DNA of 64,000 nt from Maritimibacter sp. 55A14 (lineage in GTDB: Bacteria > Pseudomonadota > Alphaproteobacteria > Rhodobacterales > Rhodobacteraceae). Under the pieces are notes generated by a model. The model did no database searches, was not told the origin of the DNA, and saw only the letters and a program-made list of their open reading frames with translations. Position 1 is the stretch's first letter. Every line of letters begins with the position of its first letter. Location of the stretch: contig NZ_QEYE01000001.1 in NCBI RefSeq assembly GCF_003122205.1, positions 62,001 to 126,000 on the forward strand. The letters run 5' to 3'. A program made the position numbers and the translations under genes. Of this stretch, positions 20,448 through 27,884 are shown in pieces.

Positions 20448-21569
20448 CTAGCGCCGGGCCGCAAGCGCGTCTGACAGGACCCCGCGCACCGCGTCCATGT
20501 CCACATCGCTGGCCACGAAGGCCTGGCCTATACTGCGCGCGAGGATGAAGCGCAGCTTGCCGTCCTGCACTTTCTTGTCCTGCATCATCAGCGCGAGAAG
20601 CTCATCCGTTTCTGGAAGATGGCCCGGAATATCCGTGACTTCCGTCATCATCTTCATGTTTCTGAAATGGGCGCGGACGCGGCTTGGTTCCTCCTGCGGA
20701 CAAAGCCCCAGACGCGCCGAAAGCTCGAACGCCAGCGCGCAGCCGATGGCAACGCCTTCGCCATGCAGCAGCCGGTCGGAATAGCCGGTCGCGGCCTCCA
20801 GCGCGTGGCAGAATGTGTGGCCCAGGTTAAGCAGCGCGCGGTCGCCCTGTTCGGTCTCGTCGCGCACCACGATATCGGCCTTCATCTCGACCGATCGGCG
20901 CACGGCATGAGTCCGCGCCACCGCGTCGCCCGCAGCCAGCGCCGGGCCGTTCTCCTCCAGCCAGGCGAAGAACTCCGCGTCGCCCAGAAGCCCGTATTTC
21001 GCCACCTCGCCATAGCCGGCCAGGAAGTCGCGCTCCGGCAGGGTGTCGAGCACCTGCGTGTCCGCCAGCACCAGTGCGGGCTGATGGAACGCGCCCACCA
21101 GATTCTTGCCGTGGGGCGAGTTGATACCGGTCTTGCCGCCCACCGAACTGTCGACCTGCGCCAGGAGCGTCGTGGGCACCTGCGCGAAGCGCACCCCGCG
21201 GCGCAGCACCGCCGCCGCGAAGCCCGCCAGATCGCCGATCACCCCGCCGCCGAGCGCGATCACCATGTCGCGGCGTTCCACCTGCCGCTCCAGAAGCCAT
21301 TCGACGGACCGTTCCAGCATCGGCCAGCTCTTGGTCGCCTCGCCGGGCGGCAGCGCCAGCGAGGACGATCCGACGCCTGCCTCCGCCAGCCCGTCCTGAA
21401 GCGCGCCCAGATGCAGCTCCGCCACCGTCTCGTCGGTCAGGATCGCGACCTCGGGCCGGGCGAGCAGAGGCGCGATGGCGTGTCCCGCCCCCGCCAGGAG
21501 CCCCGCGCCGATGCGCACGTCATAGGCGCGGCCCTCCAGCCCCACATGAACCGTCTCTGCCGTCGTCAT
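20448..21569 (-). CDS. aroB: 3-dehydroquinate synthase
   Basis: AroB cyclises DAHP to 3-dehydroquinate in the shikimate pathway, using NAD+ and a divalent metal. The 373 residues are of normal length. Visible motifs are GGGVIGDLAGFAA, the DSSVGGKTGIN substrate loop, GEVAKYGLLGD and the metal-binding GHTFCHALE. Its ATG overlaps the aroK stop as ATGA, so the two are translationally coupled. Confidence 0.97.
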   Translation of the reverse strand: MTTAETVHVGLEGRAYDVRIGAGLLAGAGHAIAPLLARPEVAILTDETVAELHLGALQDGLAEAGVGSSSLALPPGEATKSWPMLERSVEWLLERQVERRDMVIALGGGVIGDLAGFAAAVLRRGVRFAQVPTTLLAQVDSSVGGKTGINSPHGKNLVGAFHQPALVLADTQVLDTLPERDFLAGYGEVAKYGLLGDAEFFAWLEENGPALAAGDAVARTHAVRRSVEMKADIVVRDETEQGDRALLNLGHTFCHALEAATGYSDRLLHGEGVAIGCALAFELSARLGLCPQEEPSRVRAHFRNMKMMTEVTDIPGHLPETDELLALMMQDKKVQDGKLRFILARSIGQAFVASDVDMDAVRGVLSDALAARR

Positions 21570-22132
21570 CTGGACACCCTTTCAAGAATGCCGGCCGGGT
21601 GCGCCTCCAGCGCGGCGATCACACGCGCGGCCATATCGTCGATGGAATAGGCCGCATCGGCCTCTACCACAATTGCGGCCTGCGCGTAATGCGGCGTACG
21701 CGCCTCCAGAAGCTCCGCCAGGCGCTTGCGCGGCTCGGGCACGCGCAGGAGCGGCCGCGTGTCCTTGTGGCGCACCCGCTGCCACAGGAGCGGCAGGTCG
21801 GCCTTCAGCCACACGGCCACCCCGCGCGCCGCGATCAGGTCGCGGTTGCGCGGGTTCAGGAACGCGCCGCCGCCCGTGGACAGGATCACCGGCGGCCCGT
21901 CGAGAAGCCGTGCCAGCACGCGGGTTTCCTTGTCACGGAAAAAGGCTTCGCCGTCGCGCTCGAATATCTCGGCCACGCTGCGATTGGCGGCTTCCTCGAT
22001 CGCGTGGTCGGAATCAACGAAGGCGACCCCCAGCTTGCGCGCCACCGCTTGTCCGACCGCACTCTTGCCCGACCCCATCATGCCGACCAGCGCCACGGTC
22101 TTGTTGAGTTTGTAGGCGCTTTTTCTTGGCAT
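21566..22132 (-). CDS. aroK: Shikimate kinase
   Basis: AroK phosphorylates shikimate at the 3-hydroxyl. From the ATG at 22132 (MPRKSAYKL) it has 188 residues, with the P-loop GMMGSGKSAVG at about 17-27, the shikimate-binding DSD segment and GGGAF. The frame stays open far upstream, but this start gives the family's usual size. It overlaps aroB by four bases. The 149-base gap to the divergent small membrane protein gene holds an AT-rich patch (ATATATATT) that may be promoter. Confidence 0.95.
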   Translation of the reverse strand: MPRKSAYKLNKTVALVGMMGSGKSAVGQAVARKLGVAFVDSDHAIEEAANRSVAEIFERDGEAFFRDKETRVLARLLDGPPVILSTGGGAFLNPRNRDLIAARGVAVWLKADLPLLWQRVRHKDTRPLLRVPEPRKRLAELLEARTPHYAQAAIVVEADAAYSIDDMAARVIAALEAHPAGILERVSR

Positions 22133-22281
22133 GGACCCGCTCAAACCCGTGCTGACAGAATTCAATGACGTGTAATCCAGCCCAATGCCATATATATTCG
22201 TTGGCGAACAGACCACAGGCGACGAACCGGGAAAACAACCGGCGGGCTGGCAGGTATCAATAGGGCAGACATGGGGCAGAC

Positions 22282-22416
22282 ATGGGGCGGATGTTGAAGT
22301 TTCTGGCGATTCTGGTGATTCTCGGCGGGGTCGCGCTGACCGGTTACGCCTATCTGGGCGATATGACCCCCCCGCGCGAGGAAGTGACACAACCGGTGAC
22401 GCTGGATGTTGAATAG
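22282..22416 (+). CDS. 44-residue single-span membrane protein
   Basis: The frame starts MGRMLKFLAILVILGG and runs to TAG at 22414-22416. A membrane span covers residues 5-26 and an acidic tail ends DVE. Another start at 22291 would give 41 residues. Its stop overlaps the start of the secreted protein gene by 11 bases, which points to translational coupling and a linked role. It looks like a conserved small protein of Rhodobacterales by memory of similar sequences, but I know no function. Confidence 0.6.
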   Translation: MGRMLKFLAILVILGGVALTGYAYLGDMTPPREEVTQPVTLDVE

Positions 22417-23932
22417 GACGCTCGCGGTCTGCGCGATCTGCCTGAGCACCCCGGCCTGGGCCGAGGAGCCGCTCTCGGCAATCGACTGGCTGTCCGATAC
22501 CGTGCGCGAGGCCCCGGCCGCACCCTCCGAGGGCGCCGCCCCCGACATCGCCGATTCCGCCACCGTGGCCGAGGTTACGACTCGGCCGCTTGATGCACCC
22601 GACAAGGATGCGGTGGGCCTGCTGCCGCCCGAGACGACCGGCCTGCCGCGCGATCTCTGGGCCGGATCCTCCACCGCGTCGCTGGTCAGCCTGATCGCGC
22701 GGCAGCGCACCGACGCCCTGCCCGCCATCCAGGATCTGCTTTACACGATCCTGCTGGCCGAGGCCGACCCGCCTGCCGACAGCGGACCGGAGGCGCGGCT
22801 GCTGTTGGCCCGGCTCGACAAGCTCCTGGAATTGGGCGCGCTGGAGCAGAGCCAGGCGCTGCTGGAACGCGCCGGTCCGACCGAGCCCGAGATTTTCCGG
22901 CGCTGGTTCGACGTGAGCCTGCTGACCGGCCACGAGAACCACGCTTGCGCCACCATGCGCGCCACCCCTGCCATCGCGCCCACCCTGCCCGCGCGCGTCT
23001 TCTGCCTTGCGCGCGGCGGGGACTGGAACGCCGCCGTGCTGACCATGGAGACCGGCGAGACGCTGGGCCGGATCAGCGAGGCCGAGGCCGATCTGCTGGC
23101 GCGCTTCCTCGATCCCGCGCTTTTCGAGGGCACACCCGATCCGCCGGCGCCGGAGCGGCTGACCCCGCTCATCTTCCGCATTCGCGAGGCCATCGCCGCG
23201 CCGCGTCCGCCGGGGCCGCTGCCGCTGGCCTTCCTGCATACCGACCTGTCCCCCAATGCGGGCTGGAAAGCGCAGCTCGATGCCGCCGAGCGGCTGGCGC
23301 GCAACCGCTCGGTGCCGCCGGGAAGGCTGATCGCGCTCTATACCGGTCGCAAGCCCGCCGCGTCGGGCGGCGTCTGGGACCGGGTGCGCGCGGTGCAGGC
23401 CTTCGATGTGGCGATGCTGGCGGGCGATACCGAGGGCGTGGCGACCTGGATGCCGCGCGCCTGGCAGGCGATGCGCGAGGTCGGACTGGAAGTGCCCTTC
23501 GCGCGCTATTACGGCGCGCGGCTGGCGCTGCGACCGTTGACTGGCGAGCCCGAGAACCTGGCCTTCCGCATCGCGCTTCTGTCGGACGGCTACCAGGCGA
23601 CGAGTGCGGTTTTCGAGCCGCAGGATGCCGAGGGCCGCTTCCTCAAGTCGCTGGCCCTCGGAAATGTCGCGGACCTCACGCCTCCCGGCGCCGTGGCCGC
23701 GGCCATCGCCGACGCCTTCTCCGCGCCGTTGGGGACAGGAACGCTCAAGGGGCTGCTCGACGAGGGCCGCCTGGGCGAGGCCATCCTGCGCGCGATGCTG
23801 CGCATCGAGGACGGCGCACATACCGATCCGGATGACATCCAGTCGGCGCTCGCGCTGATGCGGCAGGTCGGGCTGGAAGACGTGGCCCGCCGCACCGCGC
23901 TGCAACTGCTGCTGCTCGACGCAAGGGGCTGA
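22406..23932 (+). CDS. Secreted helical-repeat protein, unknown function
   Basis: The 508-residue protein starts with a short signal peptide (MLNRTLAVCAICLSTPAWA, cleavage after AWA). The rest is Ala/Leu-rich and helical, with a spacing reminiscent of TPR or similar solenoid repeats, so it is probably periplasmic. No catalytic motif is visible. The start codon lies inside the end of the 44-residue membrane protein gene, and the stop is four bases before xerD. It may be part of a conserved block with xerD rather than functionally tied to it. Confidence 0.75.
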   Translation: MLNRTLAVCAICLSTPAWAEEPLSAIDWLSDTVREAPAAPSEGAAPDIADSATVAEVTTRPLDAPDKDAVGLLPPETTGLPRDLWAGSSTASLVSLIARQRTDALPAIQDLLYTILLAEADPPADSGPEARLLLARLDKLLELGALEQSQALLERAGPTEPEIFRRWFDVSLLTGHENHACATMRATPAIAPTLPARVFCLARGGDWNAAVLTMETGETLGRISEAEADLLARFLDPALFEGTPDPPAPERLTPLIFRIREAIAAPRPPGPLPLAFLHTDLSPNAGWKAQLDAAERLARNRSVPPGRLIALYTGRKPAASGGVWDRVRAVQAFDVAMLAGDTEGVATWMPRAWQAMREVGLEVPFARYYGARLALRPLTGEPENLAFRIALLSDGYQATSAVFEPQDAEGRFLKSLALGNVADLTPPGAVAAAIADAFSAPLGTGTLKGLLDEGRLGEAILRAMLRIEDGAHTDPDDIQSALALMRQVGLEDVARRTALQLLLLDARG

Positions 23933-23936
23933 GGCG

Positions 23937-24863
23937 ATGAGCGCCGCCATCGAGAGGTTCCTGGAGGCCCAGCAGGCGGAACTCGGCGCCGCCGAGAACA
24001 CCGTGCTGGCCTATGCCCGCGACCTGGCGCATTTCCGCGACTGGCTGGACCGCACGCAGGGCGCGACGCTGGAGACCGCGACCCGCAACGGGATCGAGGC
24101 CTACTTGTCCGGGCTGGAGGCCGACGGGCTGGCCCGCGCCACGCGGGCGCGCCGGCTTTCGGCGATCAAGCAATTCTACCGTTTCGCCTGGGATGAGGGC
24201 TGGCGCGGCGACAACCCGGCGATCCAGATCAAGGGGCCGCGCAAGGAACGCCACCTGCCCGGCACGCTGAGCGAGGCCGAGGTCGAGCGCCTGCTGGAGG
24301 CCGCGCGCCAAGTCGGGCGCACCCGCGCCGACCGGCTGCGCAACACCTGCCTGATGGAGTTGCTCTATGCCACCGGCATGCGGGTGAGCGAGCTTGTCGG
24401 CCTGCCGGTGGGCGCCGCGCGGGGCGGGCCGCGCATGTTGCTGGTGCGCGGCAAGGGCAGTAAGGAACGCATGGTGCCGCTCTCGCCGCCCGCGCGCGAC
24501 GCGCTCGCCGCCTGGATCGGGCTACGCGACCGCGACGAGGCCGCATCCGTCGCGGCGGGCGGGCAGCCCTCGCGCTTCCTCTTCCCCTCCAGCGGCAAGG
24601 CCGGCCACCTGACGCGGCATCGCTTCTACGGGCTGATCAAGGAAATCGCGCTGACCGCCGGGATCGACCCGGCGGGCGTCACGCCGCACACGCTGCGCCA
24701 CGCCTTTGCGACCCATCTGCTGGCCAATGGCGCCGACCTGATGTCGATCCAGACGCTTCTGGGACATGCGGATGTCTCCACCACCGAGATCTACACCCAT
24801 GTGCTGGATGAACGCCTCAAGACGCTGGTCATGGACCATCACCCGCTGGCGCGGGAGGACTGA
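23937..24863 (+). CDS. xerD: Site-specific tyrosine recombinase XerD
   Basis: XerD with XerC resolves chromosome dimers at dif. The 308 residues comprise a SAM-like core-binding domain (about 1-90) and the catalytic domain with Arg in TGMRVSEL, HTLRHAFATHLL (His and Arg), GHADVSTTEIYTHV (His and the nucleophile Tyr), and a Lys in the RGKGSKER beta-hairpin. Length and lack of mobile-element context favour the housekeeping enzyme over a phage integrase. XerC versus XerD is judged by overall likeness. Confidence 0.9.
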   Translation: MSAAIERFLEAQQAELGAAENTVLAYARDLAHFRDWLDRTQGATLETATRNGIEAYLSGLEADGLARATRARRLSAIKQFYRFAWDEGWRGDNPAIQIKGPRKERHLPGTLSEAEVERLLEAARQVGRTRADRLRNTCLMELLYATGMRVSELVGLPVGAARGGPRMLLVRGKGSKERMVPLSPPARDALAAWIGLRDRDEAASVAAGGQPSRFLFPSSGKAGHLTRHRFYGLIKEIALTAGIDPAGVTPHTLRHAFATHLLANGADLMSIQTLLGHADVSTTEIYTHVLDERLKTLVMDHHPLARED

Positions 24864-24952
24864 ACTGCGGCTGGCATGACGGTCAGAGCCGCATTCCGAG
24901 ACCGCGAGGACGGTCACTCCAGCCTGCATGGGTTTGATATTTAACGTATTTA

Positions 24953-25761
24953 TTAATCTACGTACCGCCGCAGGCCGGGCGGCAACGTGTCCTCGCTGGG
25001 CCACCAGCCGCTCAACAACGCAGCGTCGTAACCCTGCGTCAGCCCCGCCGCGCACATTTCGGCCGCCGCCGCCTCGGCGTCGTAGTCTAGCCGTTCGATT
25101 CGCGGCGCGTCCCCGTCGAGCACCGCGAAGCGCGTGGCCCGGTGCCCGTCATGCGGCGGCAGGCCGATCACCCCGGCATTGATCCAGTCGATGCCCGCGA
25201 CACGGCGGCGGAAGGCGATGCCGCAATGTCCGGCGACCACGCCGTCCACGGCTCCAATACCGGCCTGCAACAGTCGGATTTCATGCTCGAAAACATCATC
25301 GCCCGTATCAGGCCAGATGAACCGGCTGACATCCGAGGCCCCGCCATGCAGCACCGCGTAGCGCCGCCCGGCATGGGTGAAGACGATGCGCCGGGGCAGC
25401 CCCGCCATCCAGCCGCGCGCCGCCGCGTCGAGCCCGGCTCGCGCATGTGCGTACGAGTCGCGCGCCAGGACGGCACAGGCCGAACCCTGCCCGTAGCCGC
25501 AGCCGCAATCCGCGGCATCGGCGGCAAGCTGGATCTCGCAATTGCCGGCCAGCACTGCGCCGCCCGATTGCCGGATCAGCGCCACGCAGCCCGGCCCGTC
25601 GGCGCCATAGGCCACCACGTCGCCAGTGCAGATGCGCCGCGCGGGCGGTATTCCCAAGCCTTCGGCACGGGCCAGCAGCGCCTCGAGCGCCTGCCGGTTC
25701 GAATAGGGCCGCCATAAAGCAGGACCGGCCCGTCAAACACACCCAGATCGGTGAGCTGCAT
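24953..25761 (-). pseudogene. Metallophosphoesterase gene broken by a one-base frameshift
   Basis: The start (ATG at 25761, behind AGGGAG) reads MQLTDLGVFDGPVLLYGGP and then leaves frame at about 25706-25708, where the plus strand has GGG. Adding one base there restores YSNRQALEALLARAEGLGI and joins the second frame, which continues CTGDVVAYGADG, LAGNCE, VLHGGASDVSRFIWP and GHCG to the stop at 24953. The joined product would be 269 residues, of the calcineurin-like phosphoesterase type with the GDVVAY and GNCE metal motifs. As written, neither half makes a full enzyme. This is either a real inactivating mutation or a sequencing error in a C/G run. Confidence 0.8.
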
Positions 25762-25832
25762 AGCGTCTCCCTTGATGCGGCGGGGCCGAGCCCCCATAAG
25801 GTCAGAGAACAGTTTTCCGCGACCGGGACAAG

Positions 25833-27140
25833 ATGGACACCGCAGTAACGATGCTCGACACGACATTCTGGATGACCGCTGGCGCGATCCTGGGCCTGCT
25901 CGGGCTCTCGGCCTTCTTCTCGGGCTCCGAGACGGCCCTGACGGCCGCGAGTCGCGGGAAGTTGCGCGCGCAGGCCGACAAGGGCGCCCCCGGCGCGCAG
26001 GGCGCGCTGGAGATTACCCAGGACAGCGAGCGGCTGATCGGCTCGGTCCTGCTGGGCAACAATCTGGTCAATATCCTGGCGGCGTCGCTGGCCACCAGCC
26101 TCTTCACCCGGATGTTCGGGGATTCGGGCGTGGCGTTGGCGACGCTGGTGATGACCGCGCTGGTGCTGATCTTCGCCGAGGTGCTGCCCAAGACCTATGC
26201 GATCACCAACGCCGAAAGCGCCGCGGCGCGCGTCTCGCCGGTGATCCGGCTGGTGATCCTGGTCTTCTCGCCCGTGGTCGGCGCGATCCGCTGGTTCGTG
26301 CGCCAGATGCTGAGCCTCGTGGGCGTGCAGACCGATCCCGACAGCCGCATCCTCTCGGCGCATGAGGAGATCGCGGGGGCCATCGCGCTCGGCCATTCCG
26401 AGGGTACGGTGGAGAAGGAACATCGCGACCGGCTGCTGGGCGCGCTCGATCTGGGCGACCGGGCGGTGGAGGAGATCATGCTCCACCGCTCCTCGATCGA
26501 GATGATCGACGCCGATGCCGACCCGGAGGCGGTGCTCGCGCAATGCCTGGCCTCGCCCTATACCCGGCTGCCGGTCTATCGCGACCAGCCCGAGAACATC
26601 GTCGGCGTGGTCCATGCCAAGACCCTGCTGCGCGCCGTGGCGGGGCTGATCCGCGGGCCGCACGCCTCGGACGCGAAGCTGGCCGCCTTCCGCGTACTCG
26701 ACGTGGCAATGGAGCCCTATTTCGTGCCCGAGACCACGACCCTGGACGACCAGATGCGCGAATTCCTGCGCCGCAAGACGCATTTCGCACTGGTGGTCGA
26801 TGAATACGGCGCGCTGCGCGGGCTGATCACGCTGGAGGATATCCTGGAGGAAATCGTGGGCGAGATCACCGACGAGTTCGACGTGGACGAGGAAAAGCCA
26901 CTGCGCGAGGCCGAGGATGGCAGCATCGTGGTAGAGGGCGGCATGACGATCCGCGACTTCAACCGGGCGACCGACTGGACGCTGCCCGACGACGAGGCCA
27001 ACACCGTTGCCGGTCTGGTGATCCACGAGGCTCAGACCATTCCCGAACAGGGGCAGGTCTTCAGCTTCCACGGTTTCCGCTTCGAGGTTCTGGTCCGCAT
27101 GGAAAACCGTATCACAAAGCTGAAGATACGCCGGCTCTGA
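25833..27140 (+). CDS. CNNM/CBS-domain membrane protein (HlyC/CorC family)
   Basis: The 435-residue protein has an N-terminal DUF21 (CNNM) membrane domain of three or four spans (about 10-150, with FFSGSETALTAASR), a pair of CBS domains (about 210-335) and a C-terminal CorC/HlyC domain. Such proteins are linked to magnesium or cobalt efflux, and relatives to membrane repair; the hemolysin name is historical. It is divergent from the broken phosphoesterase and convergent with the alanyl-tRNA editing gene. Confidence 0.88.
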   Translation: MDTAVTMLDTTFWMTAGAILGLLGLSAFFSGSETALTAASRGKLRAQADKGAPGAQGALEITQDSERLIGSVLLGNNLVNILAASLATSLFTRMFGDSGVALATLVMTALVLIFAEVLPKTYAITNAESAAARVSPVIRLVILVFSPVVGAIRWFVRQMLSLVGVQTDPDSRILSAHEEIAGAIALGHSEGTVEKEHRDRLLGALDLGDRAVEEIMLHRSSIEMIDADADPEAVLAQCLASPYTRLPVYRDQPENIVGVVHAKTLLRAVAGLIRGPHASDAKLAAFRVLDVAMEPYFVPETTTLDDQMREFLRRKTHFALVVDEYGALRGLITLEDILEEIVGEITDEFDVDEEKPLREAEDGSIVVEGGMTIRDFNRATDWTLPDDEANTVAGLVIHEAQTIPEQGQVFSFHGFRFEVLVRMENRITKLKIRRL

Positions 27141-27155
27141 GGCTGCCGCCGCGCG

Positions 27156-27884
27156 TCAATTCGTTTCGGCGAAGGTGATACTGACGCGGCGGTTGCGCTT
27201 GCCCTTCTTCTCGATCTTGCCGAATGCCACCGGCCCGATCTCGCCTGTTCGCGCGACGTGGGTGCCGCCGCAGGGTTGCAGATCCACCTGGTCTTCCGGG
27301 GTTCCGATCCGCACCAGCCGCACGCGCCCGGCGCCGCGGGGCGGCTGCACCGACATGGTCTTGACCAGGCCCGGATTGGCCTCCAGGTCCGCATCGGTGA
27401 TCCATTCCTCGCCCACCGGCAGGTCGCGCGCGATCAACTCGTTGAGCCGGGCCTCCAGCGCGTCGCGGTCCGCCGGCGCCTCGGGCATATCGAAGTCGAG
27501 CCGCCCCTTCTCGGCCGTGATCGACCCGCCCGTGACCGGCAGCGGGATCACCACCGAGAGAAGATGCAGCGCCGTGTGGATGCGCATGTGGCGATAGCGG
27601 CGCTCCCAGTCGAGAAGCTGGATGACCTCGGTGCCGACGGGCGGCAGGCGGCTGGGCTCGCCCGGCACCAGCACGATCTCGCCGCGCTCGCCCTTGACGG
27701 TGGTCGCGACCGCGATCTCGCCGCCTTCCCACAGAAGCCGCCCGCTGTCGCCGGGCTGGCCGCCGCCGGTGGGATAGAAGATCGACGCCGCGCAGACGAT
27801 GCCGCCTTCCTCGGTATGGGCGGTCACGCTGCTGCGCGTCTCGCGGGCATAGGGTTCGGCCATGAAGACCGGTTCGGTGGTCAT
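27156..27884 (-). CDS. Alanyl-tRNA editing protein (AlaX)
   Basis: AlaX proteins hydrolyse mischarged Ser-tRNA(Ala) in trans. The 242-residue protein has the four zinc ligands of the editing domain: HTALH (His103 and His107) and CGGTH (Cys205 and His209). The N-terminal segment YPTGGGQPGDSG matches the AlaRS-related subdomain, making this an AlaX-M type rather than a full synthetase. Its start overlaps the mscS stop as ATGA. Confidence 0.92.
   Translation of the reverse strand: MTTEPVFMAEPYARETRSSVTAHTEEGGIVCAASIFYPTGGGQPGDSGRLLWEGGEIAVATTVKGERGEIVLVPGEPSRLPPVGTEVIQLLDWERRYRHMRIHTALHLLSVVIPLPVTGGSITAEKGRLDFDMPEAPADRDALEARLNELIARDLPVGEEWITDADLEANPGLVKTMSVQPPRGAGRVRLVRIGTPEDQVDLQPCGGTHVARTGEIGPVAFGKIEKKGKRNRRVSITFAETN

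Noticed and set aside
22133-24001. Extension of aroK upstream to a product of about 811 residues
   Set aside because: The extra sequence is antisense to the secreted protein and xerD; the ATG at 22132 gives a normal shikimate kinase.
23937-24863. Phage or integron integrase
   Set aside because: No attachment repeats, tRNA end or mobile genes are nearby; the size and motifs fit XerD.
27156-27884. Fragment of alanyl-tRNA synthetase
   Set aside because: All four zinc ligands and the start are intact, and the size fits a stand-alone AlaX.
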